Assembly (NCBI RefSeq): GCF_004916975.1
Contig: NZ_STGQ01000001.1
Location: forward strand, 2,281,939 to 2,345,938
Reading direction: 5' to 3'
Length of the DNA stretch: 64,000 bases
Origin: Paenibacillus dokdonensis
Lineage (GTDB): Bacteria > Bacillota > Bacilli > Paenibacillales > Paenibacillaceae
Below the pieces are notes generated by a model. That model worked only from the letters and a program-made list of their open reading frames with translations, ran no database searches and was not told where the DNA came from. Below, piece by piece: positions 9,966-20,600 of the stretch; the stretch's first letter is position 1, and each line of letters starts with the position of its first letter. The position numbers and the translations under genes are program-made.

Positions 9966-10856
9966 ATGAAACACAGAATGGGACACTTGTCATTCGGTGA
10001 GAAGACTTTTGATGTCTTGAATTACACCTTGCTGACCATTTTAACGGTTTGCACCTTATATCCTTTGGTTTACGTTTTATTCGCGTCTTTAAGTGATCCG
10101 ACACTGTACATGCAGCATTCGGGTATTTTGTGGAAGCCTTTACACTTCAACCTGAACGCCTACCGTCTGGTGTTCGAGAACCCGATGATCATCCGCGGGT
10201 ATTTAAACACATTTATTGTGCTTATTGGCGGGCTTGTGCTCAATATTATTCTGACGGCTTTCGGTGCTTACGCGTTATCACGGAAAGGACTTCGCTACCG
10301 CAAGCAGCTCATGCTGTTTATTGTGTTTACGATGTTTTTTAACGGGGGGCTTATTCCATTATATTTCACGGTAAAAGGGCTCGGGTTGACCAACACGTTA
10401 TGGTCCCTGATTATCCCGCAGGCGATTTCGGCCTTTAATCTGATTATTATGCGAACAGCTTTCGAAGCCGTGCCGGACAGCTTGGAGGAATCAGCGAAGA
10501 TCGACGGAGCCAATGAATTCGTCATCCTGTTCCGCATTATGATCCCGCTATGCATGCCGGTCATGGCCGTCATGCTGCTGTATTACGGGGTCAGCCACTG
10601 GAATTCCTGGTTTAATGCGATGATTTATGTGCAGGATCGTAACTTGTATCCGCTTCAGCTGGTACTGCGGGAGCTGCTGCTGCTTAATGATGCCAGTTCG
10701 ATGGCAACCGGCGCCAGCGGCGGAGAAGTCGCGGTTATCGGCGAAACGCTCAAACACGCCACTATCATCGTGGCTACCGTTCCGATTTTGTTCGTATATC
10801 CGTTTTTGCAAAAATATTTCGTTAAAGGCGCGATGATCGGTGCCATAAAAGGGTGA
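9966..10856 (+). CDS. ABC transporter permease, YtcP-like
   Basis: The second permease of the importer, 296 residues with six membrane helices. The coupling loop is ESAKIDGANEFVILFRIMIP (about 178-197). The protein ends in KGAMIGAIKG, the usual C-terminus of this subfamily. GGAGGGAGG lies just upstream of the ATG. Together with the preceding permease it would form the heterodimeric channel for oligosaccharides captured by the lipoprotein. Confidence 0.9.
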   Translation: MKHRMGHLSFGEKTFDVLNYTLLTILTVCTLYPLVYVLFASLSDPTLYMQHSGILWKPLHFNLNAYRLVFENPMIIRGYLNTFIVLIGGLVLNIILTAFGAYALSRKGLRYRKQLMLFIVFTMFFNGGLIPLYFTVKGLGLTNTLWSLIIPQAISAFNLIIMRTAFEAVPDSLEESAKIDGANEFVILFRIMIPLCMPVMAVMLLYYGVSHWNSWFNAMIYVQDRNLYPLQLVLRELLLLNDASSMATGASGGEVAVIGETLKHATIIVATVPILFVYPFLQKYFVKGAMIGAIKG

Positions 10857-10885
10857 ACCTTACAAATCAATCAAGGAGGTCAGCT

Positions 10886-12010
10886 ATGAGTAAGCTTGCG
10901 GCTGAGAAGGATCAGAATCTGGAATTATGGTGGAGACAGGCGCAGCAAAAGGTAGATTGGTTAATGGCCCGGGGGCCGGAGTTGGCACCTCATGCGGCGA
11001 AAAACGGGGAATATGACGGATTGACCTTGGATAATTGGATTTCCGGCTTTTGGCCGGGAATGCTCTGGATCTACTATGATATGACTGGGGACGAGAAATA
11101 CCGGGACGCTGCGTGGGACTTTGATATTCGCATGGAGCTGCTGATGCTGGAGGAGAACCGTTTTCATCATGACGTCGGGTTTCAATTCCTGCCGACCTCC
11201 ATCCTGAAGTATAAGCTTACCAATGATATAGATGGCAAACGGAGAGGACTGGCAGCAGCCAACTTTTTGGCGGGACGCTTCAACCTCGCGGGACAATATC
11301 TGCGGGCGTGGAACCGGGATATGCCGGGCTGGGCGATTATCGACTGCCTCATGAATTTGTCCCTTCTGTTCTGGGCCGCAGAGGAAAGTGGTGATCCGCG
11401 CTTCAGCCACATTGCCAAAGCGCATGCCAATATGGCATTGAAGCATATGATTCGTCCGGACGGATCTACATGCCATGTCGCGGTGTTTGATCCGGCAAAC
11501 GGAGAATTGCTTGAATATAAAGGCTGGCAGGGATACGCACCGGATTCCTGTTGGTCAAGGGGAAACGCGTGGGCATTGTACGGCATGGCGAACACGTATC
11601 GATCTACAGGGGAGATCAGATATCTGCATGCATCTCAGCGGGTAGCCCATCACTTTATTGCTTCATTACCGGAAGATATGGTTCCGCCTTGGGATTTCCG
11701 TGTACCGAATCCGGGGGCGGAGCCGCGTGATACTTCCGCTGCGGCGATTGCCGCTTCCGGTTTGCTCGAACTTGCCGCATTAACAGCACCGGAAGTCGGT
11801 ACGATATACCGTCAGGCAGCTGAACGCATTCTGGCTTCTTTATCCGAGGCTTATGCAGCATTTAGCGACGCTGAACATGAAGGTATTTTGCGCGGCGCGA
11901 CAGGGCATAGGCCTGAAGGAGTCAATGTCAATGTATCATTGATTTACGGGGATTATTATTACGTGGAGTCGCTGGCCAAACTCAAGGGATGGTCACATCG
12001 TACATTCTAG
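10886..12010 (+). CDS. GH88 unsaturated glucuronyl hydrolase
   Basis: A cytoplasmic enzyme of 374 residues that removes the 4,5-unsaturated uronic acid left at the non-reducing end of oligosaccharides by polysaccharide lyases. The family's two key Asp residues are visible in HHDVGF (about residue 95) and IIDCLMNL (about 152), close to Asp88 and Asp149 of the Bacillus enzyme. The typical QGYAPDSCWSRGNAWALYG motif follows near residue 220. ATG 10886 is chosen because AAGGAGG lies 7 bases upstream; an earlier GTG at 10853 lacks a ribosome site. Its place between the importer and the PL6 lyase fits perfectly: lyase outside, importer, then this enzyme inside. Confidence 0.9.
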   Translation: MSKLAAEKDQNLELWWRQAQQKVDWLMARGPELAPHAAKNGEYDGLTLDNWISGFWPGMLWIYYDMTGDEKYRDAAWDFDIRMELLMLEENRFHHDVGFQFLPTSILKYKLTNDIDGKRRGLAAANFLAGRFNLAGQYLRAWNRDMPGWAIIDCLMNLSLLFWAAEESGDPRFSHIAKAHANMALKHMIRPDGSTCHVAVFDPANGELLEYKGWQGYAPDSCWSRGNAWALYGMANTYRSTGEIRYLHASQRVAHHFIASLPEDMVPPWDFRVPNPGAEPRDTSAAAIAASGLLELAALTAPEVGTIYRQAAERILASLSEAYAAFSDAEHEGILRGATGHRPEGVNVNVSLIYGDYYYVESLAKLKGWSHRTF

Positions 12011-12048
12011 CAAGCTATACCCTTCATGAAGGAAAGGTGGAGTGCACT

Positions 12049-14421
12049 TTGGATACGGTATGGACAAAAATGCGGAACCGGCGTTATTTCACAGAAATAT
12101 GCTTAAGATTGGCTTTTCTGCTGATCCTGGGGTCTGTGACAATTCAACCTTCACAAGTTATGGCTGCCGGAAGTGGGAAGGGAGGAGAGGAAATGAAATT
12201 AGCAGTAGGATCTGTAACGGCCAGCTCATCCCAGCCGAATACGAATTATGTACCGACGAATGTCGTGGATGGGATTTGGGGCGAGGATGAGAACAGCCAG
12301 CAAAGCCGCTGGTCTGCATCAGGACAAGGAGAATGGCTTCAATTCGACCTGAATCAGCCGCAGAAGGTCACTTATGTAAAAATTGCCTTTTTGAACGCGC
12401 GCGAACGCCTTTCCAGCTTTGAAATCACGGCATCGGATACGCCCGAATTCAATTCCGGAAAGACCGTACTCCAAAAACAGCCGAGCCGCCAGCTCCAGCC
12501 GGAGGATAGCATCCTGCAAACCTATACGCTGGATCAACCGACAGAGGCCAGATATTTGCGTCTTACGGGATACGGAAACAACGCCAGCGGAAGCTCGGGA
12601 AATTGGAACAGCATCATGGAGGTGGAATGGTATACGGGGACTCCGCCGGAGACGGGAGAACCGACTACGCCTCCTGCCGAAGGGGGAATTGTCAATGAAG
12701 GTGATGTAGAACCTCCGATATTCAAGCATGTTCAAGTCAGCACAGGCAGCGAGCTGCAGCAGGCTCTCGACCATGCGGCCAGCGGAACATCGATTGAGCT
12801 GAAGGATGGATTGTATGAACAAAATGGGCCATTCGTGATTAAAGAAAAACATGGTTCAGCAGCTTATCCGATCCGGATAATGGCCATTCATCCCGGAAAA
12901 GCGTTGATTGCAGGAAACAGCTACATCCATATTGAGGATTCGAGCTACGTTGAGGTTAGCGGACTGAAGTTCGTGAACGGAATCGGGGATGAAAACGGGA
13001 ATCAGACCTTGATGGATCGGGGTCTGGCCAGCCGAACGCTGACAGGCGTTCATCCTGGTGTGCAGCTGCAAAGTTCTAGCCATATCTCAATTCTGGGAAA
13101 TACGTTCGCGCTCGATGAGACCAGCCAGCCATATAGGTTCAAGGTGGGTAATCGCTCCGTATGGTGCCTCGTTAACGTCAATGGGAGCTGCAGATATAAT
13201 GAAAGCAGTTATGACCCGAACGGGGAAGTGTACAACGGATCCACGCCGTATGAAGATAACAAGCTGCTGACCGACAATGGGACCAACCGGCATTACATCC
13301 GGGTGGAAGGGAAAAGCAGCCACAACCGTATCGCGTATAATGACATCGGTCCGAAAAAAGGTTTTGGGGCGGTGGTGATTTATGATGGTGAAGGCCACAG
13401 CGGACAAAGCATTTCGCAATACGATGTGATCGAATACAACCATTTTCATGACATAGGTCCTCGGGTCAGCAACGGCCTGGAGGCGATTCGTCTAGGATTG
13501 TCCAGTCTCTCCTTGTATTCCGGCCACGTAACGATTCAGTATAATTTGTTTGATGGTTTGAATGGGGAAGATGAAGTCATTTCTGTGAAAAGCAGCGACA
13601 ATATCGTCCGCTATAACACGATCCGTAACTCCTACGGCGGCATTGTATCCCGACATGGAAACCGCAACAGTTTCTACGGCAATTTCATTCTCGGGGACGG
13701 TAAAACGCCGGGTCTCAGCGGTTTCCGCATATACGGAAATGATCATAAAATTTTCAACAATTATATGGAAGGGCTTACCGACAAAGTGATTCGTCTGGAC
13801 GGTGGGACACATGACGGGGGGCCGGAAGGTAGTACGAACCCGACCGTACGCTGGGGAGGAGAAGAAGAGCAATCCGCCGTGCTGAACAGTCTTCCGGAAG
13901 AGGAACGAACAGAGCTCCTGCGTGGACACTGGAGACAGTATAACGTCCAGATCTTCCACAATACGATTGTCAACGTTGGCAACAGTACGCCAGCAATCAC
14001 CCTTGGTGGAAAAACCTATCAGCCTGTGGGAACGAAAATATACAACAATCTGATCTTCAGCAATGCGGGCACAATCTTTAATGAAACCAGTGCGATGATG
14101 AAATCCCCTGCAGCCGAACGGCCAGAATATAAGGGCAATATGATTCAGGGAATCGCTTCGGCATCGAATAATCCAGCTGTCGGCGGGGCGATCAAAAAAG
14201 ACGATCTGCGGTTGGTACGCGGCATTGACGGATTAATCCGCTTGTCGGTTTACAGCCCTGCCATTGATGCAGCTGTCAGTCCGTTTTTGACAATTGATGA
14301 TATGGATGGACAAATGCGCTATGCGCCGGATGTCGGCGCCGATGAATACCATGCTGGCGGTGCGAAGACAAACCGTCCGCTACTGCCGGCCGATGTCGGT
14401 CCAAGAGCCTTATTAAAATGA
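12049..14421 (+). CDS. Secreted PL6 polysaccharide lyase (chondroitinase B/alginate lyase type) with F5/8C module
   Basis: A 791-residue exported lyase. A signal peptide (about 1-40, ending VMAAGSG) is followed by an F5/8 type C carbohydrate-binding module (about 55-195), a Pro/Thr linker and a right-handed beta-helix PL6 domain (about 220-780). Catalytic residues match: Lys514 in SVKSSDN and Arg535 in SRHGN, 21 residues apart exactly as Lys250 and Arg271 of chondroitinase B. The preceding E-x-I-R-L-G-L-S motif for calcium/uronate binding is also present. The start is a TTG, with AGGTGG 8 bases upstream. PL6 members cut dermatan sulfate or alginate, and sequence reading alone does not separate the two. 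Confidence 0.88.
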   Translation: MDTVWTKMRNRRYFTEICLRLAFLLILGSVTIQPSQVMAAGSGKGGEEMKLAVGSVTASSSQPNTNYVPTNVVDGIWGEDENSQQSRWSASGQGEWLQFDLNQPQKVTYVKIAFLNARERLSSFEITASDTPEFNSGKTVLQKQPSRQLQPEDSILQTYTLDQPTEARYLRLTGYGNNASGSSGNWNSIMEVEWYTGTPPETGEPTTPPAEGGIVNEGDVEPPIFKHVQVSTGSELQQALDHAASGTSIELKDGLYEQNGPFVIKEKHGSAAYPIRIMAIHPGKALIAGNSYIHIEDSSYVEVSGLKFVNGIGDENGNQTLMDRGLASRTLTGVHPGVQLQSSSHISILGNTFALDETSQPYRFKVGNRSVWCLVNVNGSCRYNESSYDPNGEVYNGSTPYEDNKLLTDNGTNRHYIRVEGKSSHNRIAYNDIGPKKGFGAVVIYDGEGHSGQSISQYDVIEYNHFHDIGPRVSNGLEAIRLGLSSLSLYSGHVTIQYNLFDGLNGEDEVISVKSSDNIVRYNTIRNSYGGIVSRHGNRNSFYGNFILGDGKTPGLSGFRIYGNDHKIFNNYMEGLTDKVIRLDGGTHDGGPEGSTNPTVRWGGEEEQSAVLNSLPEEERTELLRGHWRQYNVQIFHNTIVNVGNSTPAITLGGKTYQPVGTKIYNNLIFSNAGTIFNETSAMMKSPAAERPEYKGNMIQGIASASNNPAVGGAIKKDDLRLVRGIDGLIRLSVYSPAIDAAVSPFLTIDDMDGQMRYAPDVGADEYHAGGAKTNRPLLPADVGPRALLK

Positions 14422-14514
14422 GGTTTTAAAAGATAATATGTTGCATCACGCTGACCAAATAACGTTAGGGTGAACTCTGGAAGAGTTGATTGTGGGATAA
14501 GTGCATTGATGATG

Positions 14515-14552
14515 AAAAAGGGCTACTTCACGTATGAAGTAGCCCTTTTTTA
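14515..14552. terminator. Bidirectional terminator between PL6 and GH16 genes
   Basis: A 16-bp stem, AAAAAGGGCTACTTCA (14515-14530) with TGAAGTAGCCCTTTTT (14535-14550), around a 4-base loop. It has A/T runs on both sides, so it can end both convergent transcripts. Confidence 0.92.
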
Positions 14553-14593
14553 TTTTTTATTCCAGAACGAGCGTATTACATGACCTGTCGGTC

Positions 14594-17215
14594 TTACTCC
14601 GGCCTCCCTTGAGTTATCCCATGAACGTATGTCTGCCAAGGGGTATCCAGTGCCCCTTGCCCAGGATTATAGGTGAAGAAGTACTCGATGGTATCCCCCT
14701 GCTTCAGGTTATGGACAGGATAGGTGTAATTGCCGTTCCCCGCAGTAGTCATGGCTACGTTCAATTGCACGCCGTTATTGACCTTATAGTGCAAATCGGC
14801 AAAGCTTGCTCCATTGACGTAGAACAGCAGATCATCACCTGTTTTCTTCAAGCCCTTTACTTCATCGCCGATGACGATCACGGTCGAAGGAGGAGGTACC
14901 ACGGTAATCGCGGCGCTGGATGTTTTATGGCCGTCAGAGGATGAAGCTGTAACGGTCGTTGTACCTGGAGCGAGTCCGGTCACGATGCCGCTCTGATTCA
15001 CGGAAGCGATGCCGCTATTGGAGACGGACCATGTAACCTGAGTATTCGTTGCATTGGATGGAGAGACGCTGGCATTCAATTGCCTGGTCTTCCCTACTTC
15101 TACCTGTGCGGCTGTCGGATTCACCGTGACGCCGGTAACCGGTATGTTTCCAGGATTCTGGCCGGTTCCTTCTTTATACACACGTACATAATCCACCTGC
15201 ATCGTTGCAGGAATATCGGACGGATCCGGGGTCCGGCCACCGTCAAAATTCCCGCCGACCGCCAGATTCATAATAAGGTAGAACGACTGATCGAAAGGCG
15301 CGTTTGGATTGTTCGGTGCTGCTGCGGAATACCATTGATCCCTTGTCACTTTAAAGAAGAACTTGCCGTCCACATACCATTTGATGTTGTCTTCTTCCCA
15401 GATGACGGAATATACATGATAGTCGCTCGCGATCGTTTGCCCTTGAGGGAAATGATACTCGCCCGAAAGATACTGGTTTGCCGGCCACGTTCCGCCGAAA
15501 TGCACGGTGCCGCTCGCAGCTCCAGGCAATCGTCCTCTGGCTTCCATGACGTCGATTTCGCCGGATGAGGCCCATGTGCCGTATATATTATCTTTCGGGA
15601 GCATCCAAAGTGCAGGCCAGACCCCGTTGCCTGTAGGCAGCTTGGCACGGAAATCCACTCGGCCGTATTTGAGCGAAAAATGATCTTTGGTATTAATCTT
15701 GCCGGAGGAATATTGAGCATACCGGTTCGGGTCTTGCGGGAACGATTTCGGTTCGTTCACGGCTTTGATATTCAACTTGCCGTCCTGTACAAACACGTTT
15801 TGCGGATGATCGGTATAATACTCCAGTTCCGCATTACCCCAACCCCAGGTATTGGGATCGTCATTGAGATAATATCCTTGTTCATAGCCCCATTTGCTTT
15901 GATCAAGCTGCGTTCCGTTAAATTCATCCTGCCATACAAGATTCATGCCGTTAATGGCAGGGTTGCTTGGCGTTCCGACAGGAATATCCTCCTGGTCACT
16001 GACGTCCGGACGGGGAGCATCCGGATTGCCGATGAAAGTATAGGTGATGAAATTGCTGCCTACATTACCGCCTGCTTGCCCATTCAGAGGATATCCGATG
16101 CGGATCTGCATATCCTCTTGGATCGGCTGAAACCACAGGCCATAAATATAATCGGACCAATACCCCCACTGATTGGAGTCGGACATATTATTGTAACCAT
16201 TGGATGAATACATAAATCCACTTTGGCTGGAATTATCCAAATCCACCCAGTTTCCGTTGATTTTAATTTGGTAAACGAAATTGCCAAGCTCCGTACTGAT
16301 CGGCGCACCGCCGTCAATCTTCGGAAGCGGGATGCCGATGGCGCCACTCTCATTGGCTGTATAGGTCGTTCCTTCATAAGGCGTCAAAATATATGAATTT
16401 CTTGCAGGCGTATCAAAGCTGATGGTGTACACGATGTTAGCCGAAGATGTTTTCGATTGCAATTTGACGTTGATTGACTCGGTCACGGTGAACCAGTAAC
16501 CTCCGCCGCCATCGGTGAATTGACCGAAGTTTTGATCATAGATCCAGCCGCTTGCCGCATTGTTGTCGATATCGATCCAATCGCTTGTATTGATGGGTTT
16601 CACATACACTTTCAAATCATCCGCAACAGCTGCGTAAGATAATGCCGGGTCATTGTTGAAAGTAGGGTAGGTGAAGCCGGCTCCGCCTGTAAAACTCGCT
16701 GTAATTTGCGGACCTTGCGTCGGCGTCATCGCCGTGATGGTTGTTTTGTTGATGTTTTGAAAAACAAGCTGGTATTCCAGTTTGACCCCATTCGCCTTAG
16801 AGTACAGCTGAATATCGGTAGTTGCAGAGAGCGTGAACCAGTAGCCCGTGAAGCCGCCGTCATTCCAGTGACCCCAGTTCTGGTTATAGACGAAGCTGCT
16901 GACGCTGTCGATATCGACCCAGTTGCCGTTTACTTTCACATTGACGCCCAAGTCTTGGGCAACATCATTCCATGTGGCCGAGCCCCCGTTGAAAATAGGC
17001 ATTACAAACCCGTAACTGGCCTGGCCAACCCCTGATTTCGTGATGACAGGTCCGTCTGCAGCCGAAAAGTAAGACATCGAGGAGATGATGTTTCCGGCTG
17101 CGGCCTGTACTTTCACAGTTGGCCATAGGCTGGAGCCGGTCAGCATCAAAAGCACCAGAAACAAGCTCCATGTCTTTTTCCTAACCAATCTTTTCGTCGT
17201 AAAAGATCGCTTCAT
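14594..17215 (-). CDS. Secreted GH16 endo-beta-1,3-glucanase (laminarinase type), multidomain
   Basis: An 873-residue exported beta-glucanase. Order: signal peptide (1-39); three tandem modules of about 110 residues (about 40-395), each with a NGNWVDIDS/N-type strand and W-rich turns; GH16 catalytic domain (about 425-690) with GEIDVMEA, giving nucleophile Glu553, Asp555 and acid/base Glu558; a bacterial Ig-like BIG2 domain (about 698-775); and a C-terminal CBM56-like beta-1,3-glucan-binding module (about 780-873). It converges on the PL6 gene and is transcribed alone. A cre-like site lies 52 bases upstream, pointing to carbon catabolite control. The N-terminal triple module was not recognised. 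Confidence 0.92.
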   Translation of the reverse strand: MKRSFTTKRLVRKKTWSLFLVLLMLTGSSLWPTVKVQAAAGNIISSMSYFSAADGPVITKSGVGQASYGFVMPIFNGGSATWNDVAQDLGVNVKVNGNWVDIDSVSSFVYNQNWGHWNDGGFTGYWFTLSATTDIQLYSKANGVKLEYQLVFQNINKTTITAMTPTQGPQITASFTGGAGFTYPTFNNDPALSYAAVADDLKVYVKPINTSDWIDIDNNAASGWIYDQNFGQFTDGGGGYWFTVTESINVKLQSKTSSANIVYTISFDTPARNSYILTPYEGTTYTANESGAIGIPLPKIDGGAPISTELGNFVYQIKINGNWVDLDNSSQSGFMYSSNGYNNMSDSNQWGYWSDYIYGLWFQPIQEDMQIRIGYPLNGQAGGNVGSNFITYTFIGNPDAPRPDVSDQEDIPVGTPSNPAINGMNLVWQDEFNGTQLDQSKWGYEQGYYLNDDPNTWGWGNAELEYYTDHPQNVFVQDGKLNIKAVNEPKSFPQDPNRYAQYSSGKINTKDHFSLKYGRVDFRAKLPTGNGVWPALWMLPKDNIYGTWASSGEIDVMEARGRLPGAASGTVHFGGTWPANQYLSGEYHFPQGQTIASDYHVYSVIWEEDNIKWYVDGKFFFKVTRDQWYSAAAPNNPNAPFDQSFYLIMNLAVGGNFDGGRTPDPSDIPATMQVDYVRVYKEGTGQNPGNIPVTGVTVNPTAAQVEVGKTRQLNASVSPSNATNTQVTWSVSNSGIASVNQSGIVTGLAPGTTTVTASSSDGHKTSSAAITVVPPPSTVIVIGDEVKGLKKTGDDLLFYVNGASFADLHYKVNNGVQLNVAMTTAGNGNYTYPVHNLKQGDTIEYFFTYNPGQGALDTPWQTYVHGITQGRPE

Positions 17216-17266
17216 TTTTTCCCTCCCTGAAAAATAGTGGTTCTCCCCAGCTTTAGCACCTCAACA

Positions 17267-17280
17267 AGAAAGCGCTTACG
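17267..17280 (-). promoter_or_regulatory. cre-like CcpA site upstream of the GH16 gene
   Basis: On the minus strand the sequence reads CGTAAGCGCTTTCT, differing from the cre consensus (WTGNAANCGNWNNCW) only at the leading position. It lies 52 bases upstream of the GH16 start codon, where CcpA would block transcription when preferred sugars are present. Confidence 0.6.
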
Positions 17281-17665
17281 AAAGGAAGTACCTTCATTCT
17301 ATCCAATACCTTATTCGGATGAATAGGCGCTATTTTTTGGGTTTTGTCTCATTTTTTCGGGTTTGGATTTTGAAGGATTAAATATGCAGATACATGTATA
17401 TAAGGAATAGGCAGGTATCTAATTTAGGGAAATATCAACAAAGGTATATCGATGTCATGAAAAGTCTCTTCTGAATCTATGAAAATGGCCTATATGATTA
17501 ACAGTAATCCAAACAAAAGGGGGGAGCTATAATGTCTATTGATTATGGAGATTGAAGGCTGCGAAACAAGGAATGTACGGCCGCTTTGGACTGGATGTAC
17601 CGCAATCATGAATTTTGCAAAGGGATCGTTTATTGCCATTTCACTTAACGAAATGAGGATAGAAC

Positions 17666-20600
17666 ATGAACTCTGGACAACGCTTGAAACCGGGAATCTC
17701 TATTTTTTCAGCACTTGTACTGTTATTCACGATTGTCTTTTCGTCGTATCCATCAGCAGCTATCGCCGAAGAAAGCGTCAATGAACCCTCTCCGTTGGCT
17801 ATAGAGGAACCGACAGCCGATGAACAACTGGAAATGCAGCAAACAGAGGTTGACGCTGTGCATTCTGAACCTTCTGAAACCGCTTTATCCGAAGCGGGAA
17901 AAGAGAACTATGCTTTAAAAAAGCCGGTCAAGGTCTCCGGCAACGAAGTAGACTACGGATTGTTCCCCGAATTTGCCGTAGACGGGAACATGGGTACGCG
18001 CTGGTCATCGGCAAAGATGGACGACCAGTGGTTCGTCGTGGATTTAGGCGAAGCGAAGAATATCGGCCAAGTGGTCATTCATTGGCAAACACCAGCCAAA
18101 ACGTATAAAATCTACACCTCTGTCGACGGCGAACAATGGAATAATATCAAGGACGATGATGGTTTGATCGATTGCAGCGGGGGAAAGGACGTTCTTGATT
18201 TTCCTGGCAGACCAGCGAGATTCGTAAAATTCCAGGGGCTGGAACGAGCTCCGGTCGAAGGCATCTATTATGGTTATTCTTTTTATGAGTTTCAAGTGTT
18301 TGAGGAGGATCATATCGCGAAAATCATTCAGGGCATCACCGGCCTTGAGCCGATTGCCGAAGGACAAACCAAGCTTACGCTGCCCGAGATTCCCGCCGGG
18401 TACCGCGTATCCGTCTATGGCAGCGATGCGCTGCCTGTGATCGATAAAGATGCCATCGTACATCCGCCGTTAGTGGATCGCAAGGTCCATGTCATACTGC
18501 AGGTGCAGAATGAAGAGAAACCGGAAGAGAAAGGCATAACGGCTTCTTTCGAAGTGAAGGTACCCGGAATCTATTCGCCTGCGGCAGGTCGCAATCCGGA
18601 GCCAAAGGTCATACCATCACTCAGGGAATGGGTAGGGAATACCGGGGAGCTCAAGCTAACGCCAGCATCAAACATCGTATTCCGGGATGCGGCCCTGCAA
18701 ACGACCGCGGACATACTTAAGGAGGATTTGAAGGATGTCAGCGGGTTGGATTTGGAGACCCTTCAAGGCACGCCGTCGAACGGAGATATCTATCTGACCC
18801 TTGATTCTTCCTTTAACTACTTGGGAACCGAAGGATACGCCCTGGAAATACATGACTACGCTTCCATTGCAGCGCCGACCGAAAAGGGAGTCCTGTGGGG
18901 AACGCGCTCCGTTCTTCAAATTCTGAAGCAGGACGCCGGGCATGATCAGCTGCCGGAAGGGTTATCGCATGATTATCCCAAATACGAGACCCGGGGGCTC
19001 ATGATCGACGTGGCACGAAAGTTCTACACAATTGATTTTTTACGCGAATACGTCAAAATGCTGTCCTGGTACAAAATGACGGACCTGCAAATTCATTTGA
19101 ATGACGATGTGGGAGCTCCTTTTGCGGACGGCAAACGTTCCGCCTTCCGTTTGGAGAGCGACCGGTACCCGGGCCTTGCGAGCCAGGATGGTTATTATAC
19201 GAAGGAGGAGTTCCGGGATTTGCAGCGGCTGGGCCGACAATACGGCATCAACATTATTCCCGAGATTGATACACCGGGCCATTCTCGTGCTTTTACCACC
19301 TATGACCCATCGCTTGGCAAGGACAGCTTCCTGGACATTACGAAGCCGGCCGCCACCGAATTCATCACGAATCTGTTCGACGAATACGGCAGCGACAATG
19401 AGCCTACGTTCTTGGGACCGGATGTGCATATCGGAACGGATGAATATGCAGGCGGATCAAACGAGGATTTCCGTAAGTACATGGATACGCTGATTCGGCA
19501 TATCAACGACAAAGGAAAACATCCCTACGTTTGGGGCGGGCTCAAGCAATTTGCAGGCACGACGCCGGTAAGCAACCAAGCGACCATGTCGGTTTGGTAT
19601 GAACCCTATGAAGGCCCACAGCAGGCGATGGACGAAGGATACGATATCATCAACACGGATACCAACTATATGTATCTTGTACCGAGGCTTTATCGGGATT
19701 ACCTGGATACGCCGCTGCTGTATCGGGAATGGGAGCCCGTAAAATGGCTCGGCGTCACCTTGCCGTATGGTCTTCCGCAGCTGAAAGGCGGCATGTTCGC
19801 CTTATGGAACGATATTTCTTATGCCTCCGGCATATCGATGGACGATTCCCATGCGAGGATGCTCCCGGCCATGCAAGTGCTCTCCGAAAAAATGTGGCAG
19901 GGGGTTCGGGACGGAGCTGATTATGACGCATTCATGAAAGCGGCCTCGACCATCGGGGATGCGCCCAATACCGATCTGTCGCACCGCATCAACGTTGATA
20001 ATCCGGATGGAAACGTCATCAACTACACTTTCGAGGACGGGTTTCAAGATGTTTCGGGTAATCACATGGATGGAGCAGCGACGAATGTAACGCTTGAAGA
20101 AGGTAAATATGGAAAAGGCGCCGCGTTTCACGGTGGCCAAAGCTATGTTCAAACGCCGCTGAATCCGCTGTGGTTCGGCTGGACGGCATCGATGTGGATC
20201 AAGCCGGATGCGGATAACCCGGATGATGCCGTGTTGATGGAATCTCCTAACGGCACGGTGAAGCTAAAACAGGGGAAGACCGGAAAGTTGGGTTTCTCGA
20301 AAGAAGGATATGACAGCGTGTTTCAATATGAGGTCCCTGCTAACCGCTGGACGCATATTCTGTTGACCGGCAATCAAATCGGCGTGTCGCTTTACGTGAA
20401 CGGAAACGAGTACGTGGAAAAGCTTGGACAGCCGGTACCGCTGATCCAAACGCTGGTGCTGCCCGCCGGAAAAATCGGAAGCGACACGAATGCATTCAAG
20501 GGCGTGATCGACAATTTCCAGATTTATAACCGTTACACGCCGCTACTGGATGTCAATAATTTCGCGCTTCAAGCTAAAGCGGAATCATCCCCTCTGGAAG

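Noticed and set aside
11989..12048. N-terminal extension of the PL6 lyase from an upstream GTG/ATG
   Set aside because: It overlaps the GH88 gene's end, has no ribosome site and would bury the signal peptide; the TTG at 12049 has a well-placed AGGTGG.
17539..17784. Short ORF overlapping the start of the GH20 gene in another frame
   Set aside because: It overlaps the signal peptide region of a well-supported gene, and its sequence resembles no protein.
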